Source of the DNA: Pararhodobacter zhoushanensis
GTDB taxonomy: Bacteria; Pseudomonadota; Alphaproteobacteria; Rhodobacterales; Rhodobacteraceae
DNA: 64,000 bases
Direction: 5' to 3'
Assembly: GCF_003990445.1 (NCBI RefSeq)
Contig: NZ_REEZ01000010.1
Location: forward strand, 62,001 to 126,000
Within the stretch, counting starts at the first letter, position 1. Each line of letters begins with the position of its first letter. Under the pieces are notes generated by a model. It was not told the origin of the DNA, searched no databases, and worked only from the letters and a program-made list of their open reading frames with translations. Made by a program: the position numbers and the translations under genes. This document shows positions 18,828-28,889 of this stretch, one piece after another.

Positions 18828-18872
18828 TCCAGCGCGGGTGCGTCGTGCCTCTAGCCGCCCCTTCCAAAGCGA

Positions 18873-18899
18873 AAGGCCCGGCGCAAAACGCCGAGCCTT
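18873..18899. terminator. Bidirectional terminator between radC and the convergent envelope-protein gene
   Basis: AAGGCCCGGCG (18873-18883), loop CAAAA, CGCCGAGCCTT (18889-18899) form an 11-pair stem with one mismatch. The A- and T-rich flanks suit both convergent genes. Confidence 0.75.
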
Positions 18900-18941
18900 G
18901 GTACAGCTGTCAGTCGATCATCGGGGCCATGGCCCGGCGGG

Positions 18942-20168
18942 TCAGTTCAGCGCGATCTCCAGCTCAGGCAAGACACCCGGCAGCACGATAAAACCGCCCG
19001 TTCCGTCGCAATCAGGCATGGTGATCTGAACCTGACGCACCTGGGCCGAGGCCGTGCCGTGCAGTTCTACCGTATTGGCCTGAAGCGTCTGGCCGCAGCT
19101 GGTGGGGGTGATCGGCGCTTCGATCTCAAGCGAGACCTGACCCGTGCGCGGCGTTTCCCCGCGCGGATAGGAATAGACCTGCGCCAGATGCGCGCCCTCA
19201 ATATCGGGATCGCCCAGAACCGTCATGAAGCCCTGATCCGGCACACCCGGTTCGCGCGGGGCATTTGCGTTGACATGACCCGGGTCGCCATAGGCCGCGC
19301 CGAACTCATAGGCGTTCAGCACCAGCATCGCCGGACCCTGCCACTGCAACACAACGCGCTCCATCGAGGCCAGATCCGGCACGGTGGTGCTATCGGTCTG
19401 TACGCGACCGTCGGCGAAAGTGACGCTCACCGTCGCCTCTGACGACAGGGCGGGAAGTTGCAGCATCATCTGTCCGTCGTCGCCCACGCGGCTGTCGAAG
19501 GACAGCCCGGCGTGGGTGACCGAAACAGCCGCGCCGTTGTCGCAAGGGGCGTAGACGCTGGCATCCAGCATCGCGCCGGGCGCGGGGGTAACGACCAGCC
19601 AGACGGCGCAGGCGGCGAGTTCGGCCTGCAGCTCGGGATCGAGCGGCAGCACGTCATCCGCCACCGGCGTCTGGGCGGGGGACAGATCACTCAGCAGAAC
19701 AGGGTTGTCGGCCTCAGCCACAGGCAGCGTATCGGCGAAGGATTGCGTGTCAGATTGCGTGTCGGCGGCGACCGGGGCTGGCGCGCCGTCGATCGAGGGC
19801 AGGATACTGGCGCGCGACAGGTCCATGTCGGGCTGAGTGCCGGCCTGAGCCGTGACAGGGGCGGCAGGTGCCTGTGTGGGGGCCTGTGCGCCCATCAGGG
19901 AGGGCGTCTCGGCCACATCTGCCGGAAGGATGGCCTCGGCGGCCTCAGGGGCTTGCGCAAGCTCAACCACGGGCGCAGGCGCCTCGGATGACAGCGCTGC
20001 GAGCGACGGCGCAGTCCCGGTCGGCGCGGGCACAACGGATGCCGAGGTGAGGCTTGGCACCGCAGGTTCGGCGAGAGAAAGCTCGCGCGATTGCTGGAAT
20101 TTGGTTCCTGCCGTGACAGCCGCCCCGAGGGCGACGGCGGCAATGGCGACGATGCGCACTCTTTTCAT
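18942..20168 (-). CDS. Envelope protein of unknown function, gene next to secA
   Basis: I do not recognise a defined domain in this 408-residue protein. It opens with a positively charged start and one hydrophobic helix (MKRVRIVAIAAVALGAAVTA), a signal anchor or signal peptide. Residues about 35-175 are Pro/Ala-rich and low in complexity, a likely periplasmic linker. Residues about 180-400 are compact and beta-rich by composition, with four cysteines (LAACAVWLV, YAPCDNG, TSCGQTL, MPDCDGTG), compatible with two disulfides. It converges on radC and lies downstream of secA on the same strand, 200 bases away. Related proteins near secA are, as I recall, sometimes loosely labelled translocase; nothing here supports that activity. 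Confidence 0.75.
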   Translation of the reverse strand: MKRVRIVAIAAVALGAAVTAGTKFQQSRELSLAEPAVPSLTSASVVPAPTGTAPSLAALSSEAPAPVVELAQAPEAAEAILPADVAETPSLMGAQAPTQAPAAPVTAQAGTQPDMDLSRASILPSIDGAPAPVAADTQSDTQSFADTLPVAEADNPVLLSDLSPAQTPVADDVLPLDPELQAELAACAVWLVVTPAPGAMLDASVYAPCDNGAAVSVTHAGLSFDSRVGDDGQMMLQLPALSSEATVSVTFADGRVQTDSTTVPDLASMERVVLQWQGPAMLVLNAYEFGAAYGDPGHVNANAPREPGVPDQGFMTVLGDPDIEGAHLAQVYSYPRGETPRTGQVSLEIEAPITPTSCGQTLQANTVELHGTASAQVRQVQITMPDCDGTGGFIVLPGVLPELEIALN

Positions 20169-20323
20169 GACCGACTCCGACTCAATGTACTGACAGTTGC
20201 GTTATCGGGGTCAATCCGGGCAGCTTTGGGGCGGCTGAGCGGTGGTTTGAGGGCCAAATCGGGCCGGAAGTGACTATCATCGTTAACGAATTTGCAACGC
20301 CCTGTCCGGCACGGACCACGCAA

Positions 20324-20346
20324 AAGGGGCCGCGATGCGGCCCCTT
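20324..20346 (-). terminator. Intrinsic terminator of secA
   Basis: On the minus strand, AAGGGGCCGC (20346-20337), loop ATC, GCGGCCCCTT (20333-20324) is followed by TTG. This is a ten-pair stem with a T-run, 22 bases past the secA stop. Confidence 0.85.
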
Positions 20347-20368
20347 GCATAGCGATGAAAGAGCCGTG

Positions 20369-23104
<2,736 letters not shown>

Positions 23105-23285
23105 CTATTCTCCGCTCGCCATTGTGTGACCGGCTGACTAAACCGACGGGGTTGCCGGTCGGCGGCTGCTTTTCTAAACAGGGCGCGGCTGGTCAGCCCT
23201 TCAAATATACCGTTCCGGCATGTAAGGGCCGACCATGTTGGTGTCAATCACAGCGGCCCTCAGGGCCGCGATTCAGGAGCCTTGC

Positions 23286-24134
23286 ATGTTCAAAATCGCT
23301 CGATTTGCCGCGGTAACCGCGATCTTTACCGCCCTGGCCGTGCCCGCGGTGGCGCAAGATGCCTCGACGGTGATCGCCCGCGTCGGCGGCACAGAGATCA
23401 CGCTGGGCAACGCTATCGCCCTGCGCGCCCAACTTCCCGAACAATTTGCGCAGGTGCCCGACGCCACGCTCTTCCCGGCCATCGTGCAGCAGTTGATCGA
23501 GCAGGAACTGCTCGCACAGGCGCAGGCCGACAACCTGTCGCCGCGCGATCAGCTGATGCTGCAGAACGAAACCCGCAACTTCCTTGCCAATGCCGCGCTG
23601 GTCGAGGCCGCCACGGCTGCCGTCACCGATGAAAGCGTGCAGGCCGCCTATGACGCCTTCGCCGCCGAATATGCGCAGGGCGAGCCGGTGACCGAATACA
23701 ACGCCGCCCACATCCTCGTGCGCACCGAGGAAGAGCGCGATCAGGTGGTCGCCGCGCTGGCCGAAGGCCGTGAGTTTGCCGACGTGGCGCGCGAGTTCTC
23801 CATCGACGGCTCGTCGCAACAGGGCGGCGATCTGGGCTGGTTCCCCGCCGGCGTGATGATCCCCGAATTCCAGGCCGCTGTCGAAGGGCTGGAGCCCGGT
23901 CAGGTCTCCGAGCCGGTGCAAACCCGCTTTGGCTGGCACGTCATCACCCTGCTGGGCACCCGCACCGCCGAGGTTCCGGCGCTTGAGGATGTCCGCGACG
24001 ATCTGGTCACCCAGATCCAGCGCGAAGCGACCACCGCCCGCGTCGAGCAACTGCGCGAAGGCGCAGAGGTCGAGAACCTGGCCGAAGGCATGGATCCCGC
24101 GCTGCTGAGCCAATCGTCGCTGCTGGACGAGTGA
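23286..24134 (+). CDS. Periplasmic peptidyl-prolyl isomerase, parvulin type
   Basis: This 282-residue protein has an N-terminal Sec signal (MFKIARFAAVTAIFTALAVP, cut near AVAQ-DAS), a SurA/PrsA-like helical N-domain and a parvulin rotamase domain at about residues 137-230. The rotamase segment includes AAHILVRTEEERDQVVAAL, GGDLGWFPAGVMIPEF and TRFGWHVITLLG. It would catalyse proline isomerisation on exported proteins. ATG 23286 has AGGAG seven bases upstream, and an upstream GTG-type start would spoil the signal peptide. It is divergent from secA. Confidence 0.92.
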   Translation: MFKIARFAAVTAIFTALAVPAVAQDASTVIARVGGTEITLGNAIALRAQLPEQFAQVPDATLFPAIVQQLIEQELLAQAQADNLSPRDQLMLQNETRNFLANAALVEAATAAVTDESVQAAYDAFAAEYAQGEPVTEYNAAHILVRTEEERDQVVAALAEGREFADVAREFSIDGSSQQGGDLGWFPAGVMIPEFQAAVEGLEPGQVSEPVQTRFGWHVITLLGTRTAEVPALEDVRDDLVTQIQREATTARVEQLREGAEVENLAEGMDPALLSQSSLLDE

Positions 24135-24163
24135 CGCGCCAGCGCGTAGCGTAGCGCCGAAAC

Positions 24164-24194
24164 CGGCCCGCACCCTTTCGGGGGCTGCGGGCCG
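24164..24194 (+). terminator. Stem-loop between the parvulin gene and argJ
   Basis: CGGCCCGCA (24164-24172) pairs with TGCGGGCCG (24186-24194) across a 13-base loop. A short pyrimidine-rich stretch follows. The argJ start is 26 bases further on, so this may be a partial terminator. Confidence 0.55.
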
Positions 24195-24220
24195 TCTGTC
24201 TTTCCAGGAGTTCGGTCCCG

Positions 24221-25567
24221 ATGGCGACGAAGAAGAAGTACAAGCAGAAGATCCAAAAGTGGAAGTCCCGCGCCAAGGCTTTGAAAACGCGCCTTGCCAC
24301 GGTGCCGGTTGCTGCCCCAGCGACCAAAGTGACCGTCGTCTCGCCGCTGGCCCCCAAGAACGGCTTCCCCATGCTGCCCGCCATCGCCGGCGTCGAGTTC
24401 GCCACCGCACAGGCCGGCGTGCGCTACAAGAACCGCACCGATGTGATGCTGGCGCGCCTTGCGCCCGGCTCGGTCGTCGCGGGCACCTTTACCCGCTCGG
24501 CCACCCGCTCGGCGGCAGTGCTCGATTGTCAGGCCAAGGTCGGCGTCACCGACGGGGCGGATCAGGGCGCGGCCATTCTGGTGAACTCGGGCAATTCCAA
24601 TGCGTTCACCGGCGCGCGCGGCTGGACATCGGTCAACGCGCTGTCGGCCTCGGTCGCGGCCAAGCTGGGCCTGCCTGAATCGCGCGTCTTCACGTCTTCG
24701 ACGGGCGTGATCGGCGAACCGCTGCCGCATGAGCGCATCGATGCGGCGCTGGACGCGCTGGTCGATGGTCTGTCGCCTGACGGTATCCCCGATGCTGCCC
24801 GCGCCATCATGACGACCGACACCTACCCGAAGGGCGCGATGGCCGAGGTCGAGATCGGCGGCCAGACCGTGCGCATCGCCGGGATCGCCAAAGGCTCGGG
24901 CATGATCGCGCCGGATATGGCGACGATGCTGGTCTATATCTTCACCGACGTGAAGATCGCCCAGAAGGCGCTGCAAACCGTTGTCAGCCGCCTGACCGAC
25001 CGCAGCTTCAACTGCATCACCGTCGACAGCGACACCTCGACCTCGGACACGCTGCTGATCGCGGCGACGGGTCAGGGTCCGGCGCTGACCAACATGCGCT
25101 CGGCCGAGGCCAAGGCCTTCGAGCGCGCGCTCGGCGACGTGATGATGAACCTTGCGCATCAGGTCGTGCGCGACGGTGAAGGGGCAACCAAGTTCGTCGG
25201 CATCACCGTCAGCGGCGCCCAAAGCAACGAAGACGCCAAGCTGTGCGCGCTCAGCATCGCCAACTCGCCGCTGGTCAAGACCGCGCTGGCGGGCGAAGAT
25301 CCGAACTGGGGCCGCATCGTCGCCGCCGTCGGCAAATCCGGCGCGGCGGCTGACCGGGACCGGCTGGGCATCACGTTTGGCGACATCACCGTGGCCTCGG
25401 GCGGTCTGGTCGATCCGGGCTACAAGGAAGCCGAAGGCGCGGCCTATATGAAAAACCCCGAGCTTGAGATCGGCGTCGATCTGGGGCTGGGCAAAGGCAC
25501 CGCCAAGGTCTGGACCTGCGATCTGACCCACCGCTATATCGACATCAACGCCGATTACCGCTCGTAA
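24221..25567 (+). CDS. argJ: Glutamate N-acetyltransferase / amino-acid acetyltransferase ArgJ
   Basis: This 448-residue bifunctional enzyme transfers acetyl from N-acetylornithine to glutamate in the cyclic arginine pathway. The self-cleavage site is in APDMATMLVYIF, with Thr235 becoming the N-terminal nucleophile of the beta chain. SGNSNAFTG and SSTGVIGEPLP are standard family segments. The first ~35 residues are an unusual Lys-rich extension (MATKKKYKQKIQKWKSRAK) ahead of the normal start around TVVSPLAPKNGFP. The ATG at 24221 has AGGAG nine bases upstream, so the extension is probably translated. Confidence 0.95.
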   Translation: MATKKKYKQKIQKWKSRAKALKTRLATVPVAAPATKVTVVSPLAPKNGFPMLPAIAGVEFATAQAGVRYKNRTDVMLARLAPGSVVAGTFTRSATRSAAVLDCQAKVGVTDGADQGAAILVNSGNSNAFTGARGWTSVNALSASVAAKLGLPESRVFTSSTGVIGEPLPHERIDAALDALVDGLSPDGIPDAARAIMTTDTYPKGAMAEVEIGGQTVRIAGIAKGSGMIAPDMATMLVYIFTDVKIAQKALQTVVSRLTDRSFNCITVDSDTSTSDTLLIAATGQGPALTNMRSAEAKAFERALGDVMMNLAHQVVRDGEGATKFVGITVSGAQSNEDAKLCALSIANSPLVKTALAGEDPNWGRIVAAVGKSGAAADRDRLGITFGDITVASGGLVDPGYKEAEGAAYMKNPELEIGVDLGLGKGTAKVWTCDLTHRYIDINADYRS

Positions 25568-25600
25568 GCCACGCGGTTAACACCGTGTAAACCGCGCCCC

Positions 25601-25653
25601 ATCATCTTGTCGCAAATACTCTCGGGGGGTCCGGGGGGCTGAAGGCCCCCCGG
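25601..25653 (-). repeat. Intergenic hairpin repeat, copy B (inverted)
   Basis: Read on the minus strand this is GGGGGGC, loop CTTCA, GCCCCCC, then CCCCCC and the tail GAGAGTATTTGCGACAAGATGA. It sits between argJ and the mutT homologue. Relative to copy A the tail is divergent (AGTATTT for GGATATTT, GACAAGA for GACAGA) but has the same order and spacing. It lacks the second hairpin. Confidence 0.7.
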
Positions 25654-25675
25654 CCTCTCCACCCGGAGATCCCCT

Positions 25676-26074
25676 ATGAAAATCGTCCTCGTCTCCGCCG
25701 TCGCGCTGATCGACGCCGATGGTCGCGTGCTTCTGGCCCAGCGACCGGCGGGCAAATCCATGGCCGGGCTGTGGGAGTTTCCCGGCGGCAAGGTCGAACC
25801 CGGCGAGTCGCCGGAAGCCGCGCTGATCCGCGAGCTGCATGAGGAACTTGGCATCAACACCTGGGCATCGTGCCTGGCACCGCTGACCTTTGCCAGCCAC
25901 GCCTACCCGGAATTTCACCTGCTGATGCCCCTCTTCGCCTGCCGTCGCTGGGAGGGAATCGCCACCCCGCAAGAGGGGCAGGTCCTGAAATGGGTCCGTG
26001 CCGACGCGCTGCGCGAGTATCCGATGCCACCGGCAGATATCCCGCTCATCCCCATCTTGCGCGACTGGCTTTGA
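25676..26074 (+). CDS. mutT: MutT-type 8-oxo-dGTP diphosphatase
   Basis: This 132-residue Nudix hydrolase contains the complete Nudix box GGKVEPGESPEAALIREL continuing HEELGI at residues about 37-59. It also has the MutT-like LLAQRPAGKSMAGLWEFPGG upstream, and ends IPILRDWL as MutT proteins of this group do. The role is removal of oxidised guanine nucleotides, inferred from similarity. ATG 25676 is 13 bases after a CCGGAGATC ribosome site. It is separated from argJ by repeat copy B. Confidence 0.9.
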   Translation: MKIVLVSAVALIDADGRVLLAQRPAGKSMAGLWEFPGGKVEPGESPEAALIRELHEELGINTWASCLAPLTFASHAYPEFHLLMPLFACRRWEGIATPQEGQVLKWVRADALREYPMPPADIPLIPILRDWL

Positions 26075-26232
26075 CGTTTTGCGAAACAATTCGCTTAATA
26101 GTCACAATTAGTAGACAATGTGGAAACCTGGAAACAAACAGGTTCTGCGATAAAGCGGCGAATTGCGGTGTTTTTCTGGCAAAATCGTCGTGAATGTGTC
26201 AATTTCAGGGCATGGGACAAGAGGAATGCACC

Positions 26233-26370
26233 GTGCTGAAGACCATTATGATCGGCCGTTATTTAAGCATCCAAGGCCAGTTCGTCGGCACCACGCCTAC
26301 CGGGTTGATGGTGGTCAGGGTTGGCGAAAAGACCTTTGCCGGGCGCCCTGTTCAAAAGCGGATTGCCTGA
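26233..26370 (+). CDS. Small 45-residue protein of unknown function
   Basis: A short frame starts at GTG 26233, with AAGAGGA seven bases upstream, and ends at TGA 26370; the in-frame ATG at 26212 is a less well-placed alternative. The product begins MLKTIMIGRYLSIQGQFVGT and ends FAGRPVQKRIA. It has a beta-rich pattern of a short hydrophobic strand, a turn, VVRVGEKTFAGRPV. I recall similar 40-50 residue proteins in Rhodobacteraceae with no known role. The upstream 158 bases are AT-rich for this genome and a strong terminator follows, so it looks like an independent transcript. Confidence 0.65.
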   Translation: MLKTIMIGRYLSIQGQFVGTTPTGLMVVRVGEKTFAGRPVQKRIA

Positions 26371-26390
26371 ACGTGTGAGTAGCGAGTAAC

Positions 26391-26421
26391 GGGCGTGTAC
26401 CCTCAGGGTGCGCGCCCTTTT
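26391..26421 (+). terminator. Intrinsic terminator after the 45-residue protein gene
   Basis: GGGCG...ACCC (26391-26402) pairs with GGGT...CGCCC (26406-26417), closed by TCA, and a five-T run follows immediately (to 26421 or so). The stem has two internal mismatches. Confidence 0.75.
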
Positions 26422-26433
26422 TCCGGTCATTAA

Positions 26434-26447
26434 TTTCAAACTTGAAA
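26434..26447. promoter_or_regulatory. Palindromic candidate operator upstream of kynU
   Basis: TTTCAA (26434-26439), spacer AC, TTGAAA (26442-26447) is a perfect 6+6 inverted repeat, 46 bases before the kynureninase start and just after the previous terminator. It is AT-rich against the local composition. The protein that would bind is unknown. Confidence 0.4.
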
Positions 26448-26492
26448 CATAAACCGCCGGGCGATAGCCTTCACCCCAACAAGGGAGTCGCC

Positions 26493-27689
26493 ATGCCTAC
26501 CGATTTCGCCGCCACCCGCGCTCAGTTCGACCTGCCTGAGGGGATCTTGTATCTCGACGGCAATTCTCTGGGCCCCCTGCCGCGAAACGTCGCCGAACGG
26601 CTTGCCCGGACAGTGACGCAGGAATGGGGCACGATGCTGATCACCGGCTGGAACAAGGCCGGCTGGATGGACCTGCCCACGCGCATCGGTGACCGCATCG
26701 CGCGGATCATCGGCGCCGAAGCCGGTCATGTGGTGCTGGGCGACACGCTGTCGATCAAGGTCTATCAGGCGCTGGCCTCGGCGCTTGAGATGAACCCCAG
26801 GCGCAAGGTAATCCTGTCGGACACCGGCAACTTCCCGTCGGATCTTTACATGGCCGAAGGGCTGTGCCGGACGCTGGGCGACGGATATGAGCTGCGCACC
26901 GTCGCGCCCGAAGAGGTCGCTGACGCCATCGACGACAGCGTCGCCGTGCTGATGCTGACCGAGGTCGACTACCGCACCGGCCGCCGCCACGACATGCCCG
27001 CGCTGACCGCAAAGGCCCACGACGTCGGCGCGCTGGCGATCTGGGATCTGGCGCATTCGGCCGGGGCGACGGATGTTAAAGTCGCCGAGGGCGGCGCGGA
27101 TTTCGCGGTTGGTTGCACGTACAAATACCTTAATTCCGGCCCCGGTGGCCCGGCCTTCATCTATGTCGCGCCGCGCCATGCCGAGACCGTGCGCCCGGCG
27201 CTGTCGGGCTGGATGGGACACGAGGCACCCTTTGCCTTTGACCTGAGCTATCGCCCCGGCAGCGGCATTGAGCGCATGCGCGTCGGCACCCCGCCGATCC
27301 TGCAACTGGCGGCGCTGGACGCCGCGCTGGATGTCTGGGAGGGCGTCGAGATCGCCGACCTGCGCGCCCGCTCGATCGAGTTGTGCGAGGCCTTCATCGC
27401 CGGTGTCGAGGCGCGCTGCCCGATGCTGACGCTGGGCTCGCCCCGCGATCCGCGGCAGCGCGGCAGTCAGGTGAGCTTCCGCCACCCCGAAGGCTACGCG
27501 ATCATGCAGGCGCTGATCGCGCGCGGCGTGATCGGCGATTTCCGCGCGCCGGACGTGCTGCGCTTTGGCTTCACGCCGCTCTATATCGGGCTGGACGAGG
27601 TCAATGCCGCGGTCGGGATACTGGCCGAGATCATGGCAACGGATGCCTGGGACACGCCGGAATTCAAGACCCGGGCGAAAGTGACATGA
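26493..27689 (+). CDS. kynU: Kynureninase
   Basis: This 398-residue PLP enzyme cleaves kynurenine to anthranilate and alanine. The N-terminal YLDGNSLGPLPRNVAERLAR is diagnostic. The aldimine Lys is in FAVGCTYKYLNSGPGGPAF, and the PLP-contacting Asp in AIWDLAHSAG. ATG 26493 has AAGGGAG nine bases upstream; an upstream TTG is not credible. The companion tryptophan 2,3-dioxygenase gene follows 281 bases later, but kynurenine formamidase, the middle step, is not in this window. Confidence 0.96.
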   Translation: MPTDFAATRAQFDLPEGILYLDGNSLGPLPRNVAERLARTVTQEWGTMLITGWNKAGWMDLPTRIGDRIARIIGAEAGHVVLGDTLSIKVYQALASALEMNPRRKVILSDTGNFPSDLYMAEGLCRTLGDGYELRTVAPEEVADAIDDSVAVLMLTEVDYRTGRRHDMPALTAKAHDVGALAIWDLAHSAGATDVKVAEGGADFAVGCTYKYLNSGPGGPAFIYVAPRHAETVRPALSGWMGHEAPFAFDLSYRPGSGIERMRVGTPPILQLAALDAALDVWEGVEIADLRARSIELCEAFIAGVEARCPMLTLGSPRDPRQRGSQVSFRHPEGYAIMQALIARGVIGDFRAPDVLRFGFTPLYIGLDEVNAAVGILAEIMATDAWDTPEFKTRAKVT

Positions 27690-27706
27690 GACCGGGCCGG
27701 GTGATC

Positions 27707-27836
27707 GGGGGGGCTGCTCGCCCCCCCGTCGCCATTGTCTCTCGGACCAATGGCGTTCCAATGGCGACCCCCTCGCCCAAGGGGGACGTACGCGCCCCCC
27801 TTGGGGAACCCCCCGTGGATATTTTCGGACAGATGA
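27707..27836 (+). repeat. Intergenic repeat, copy C (subtype II, with nested insertion)
   Basis: Hairpin 1 is G7C (27707-27714), loop TGCTC, GC7 (27720-27727). Hairpin 2 is CCCAAGGGGG (27776-27785), loop ACGTACGCG, CCCCCTTGGG (27796-27805). The tail GTGGATATTTTCGGACAGATGA runs 27815-27836. Between the hairpins lies a second inverted repeat, GTCGCCATT (27728-27736) with AATGGCGAC (27760-27768), absent from copy D. The whole fills the gap between kynU and kynA. Confidence 0.85.
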
Positions 27837-27970
27837 TGGTGCTGCCGCCGCTCTGTCGGCCCGGCGGCTGGGTTGTGTTGTGGAAGCGATTGGCGATGAT
27901 GGGAAAGTTGAACGCGCGCGGCTGGGCTTGAGTCCGCCCCTGTCCCGTTCACCGTACCGGAGTCTGTCTT

Positions 27971-28807
27971 ATGACCGAAGCTTACGATCCCGCCCGCGAA
28001 GGCGCGCAAATGGCCTTTGATGGCCGCATGTCTTACACCGATTATCTGGGTCTGGACGCGATCCTGACCGCCCAGCATCCGCGCTCGACCGCGCATGACG
28101 AGATGCTGTTCATCATTCAGCACCAGACCAGCGAACTGTGGATGCGGCTGGCGCTGCACGAGATCAGCGCCGCACGCGGTCACTTGCAGGAGGGCAACAC
28201 CCGGCTGGCGTTCAAGATGTTGAGCCGTGTCGCGCGGATTTTCGAGCAGTTGAACAACGCCTGGGATGTGCTGCGCACGATGACGCCGAGCGAATACACC
28301 GAATTTCGCGATGCGTTGGGGGAATCCTCAGGCTTTCAGTCGTGGCAGTATCGGCTGATCGAGTTCACCGTCGGCAACCGCAATGTCGCGTTGCTCAAGC
28401 CGCACGCCCATCGCGAAGACCTGACGCAAGCGCTGGAGGCAGAACTGGCGCGGCCGTCGCTGTATGACGTCGCGGTGCGGGTGTTGGCGAAGGCCGGGTT
28501 TGCCATCTCTGACGACGTTCTGAACCGTGACCTGCGCCAGCCCTGGCGCGCCGATGAGAGCGTGCAGGCCGCGTGGCGCGAGGTTTATTGCGATCCGCAA
28601 AAACACTGGGAACTGTACGAACTGGCCGAGAAACTGGTTGATTTCGAAGACTATTTCCGCCGCTGGCGCTTTAACCACGTCACCACGGTCGAGCGCGTCA
28701 TCGGCTTCAAGCGCGGCACTGGCGGCACCGCGGGCGTGATGTATCTGCGCCGGATGCTGGAGGTCGAGCTGTTCCCCGAGCTGTGGCATCTGCGGACCGA
28801 GCTTTAA
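27971..28807 (+). CDS. kynA: Tryptophan 2,3-dioxygenase
   Basis: This 278-residue heme dioxygenase opens tryptophan to N-formylkynurenine. Typical segments are [23 protein letters not shown] with the active-site His and Arg, and [21 protein letters not shown] with the proximal heme His. ATG 27971 follows CGGAGTCTG. It forms a catabolic pair with the upstream kynureninase. The intervening region carries repeat copy C and no gene for the formamidase step. Confidence 0.95.
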   Translation: MTEAYDPAREGAQMAFDGRMSYTDYLGLDAILTAQHPRSTAHDEMLFIIQHQTSELWMRLALHEISAARGHLQEGNTRLAFKMLSRVARIFEQLNNAWDVLRTMTPSEYTEFRDALGESSGFQSWQYRLIEFTVGNRNVALLKPHAHREDLTQALEAELARPSLYDVAVRVLAKAGFAISDDVLNRDLRQPWRADESVQAAWREVYCDPQKHWELYELAEKLVDFEDYFRRWRFNHVTTVERVIGFKRGTGGTAGVMYLRRMLEVELFPELWHLRTEL

Positions 28808-28835
28808 CTACACGGGGTTTTGGCTGGCACCTTGC

Positions 28836-28871
28836 GGTCAGGGGCGGCATTATAGGGCAAAGCCCCTGACC
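28836..28871 (+). terminator. Stem-loop after kynA
   Basis: GGTCAGGGGC (28836-28845) pairs perfectly with GCCCCTGACC (28862-28871) over a 16-base loop. It has no T-run. Its position, 29 bases after kynA and 18 before the next gene, suits a 3' mRNA structure or weak terminator. Confidence 0.5.
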
Positions 28872-28889
28872 TGAGCCTGTGAGTCTGCC

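Noticed and set aside
26163-26378. A 71-codon frame overlapping the 45-residue gene in another frame
   Set aside because: It has no ribosome site and a random-looking His/Arg-rich composition. The frame at 26233-26370 is better supported.
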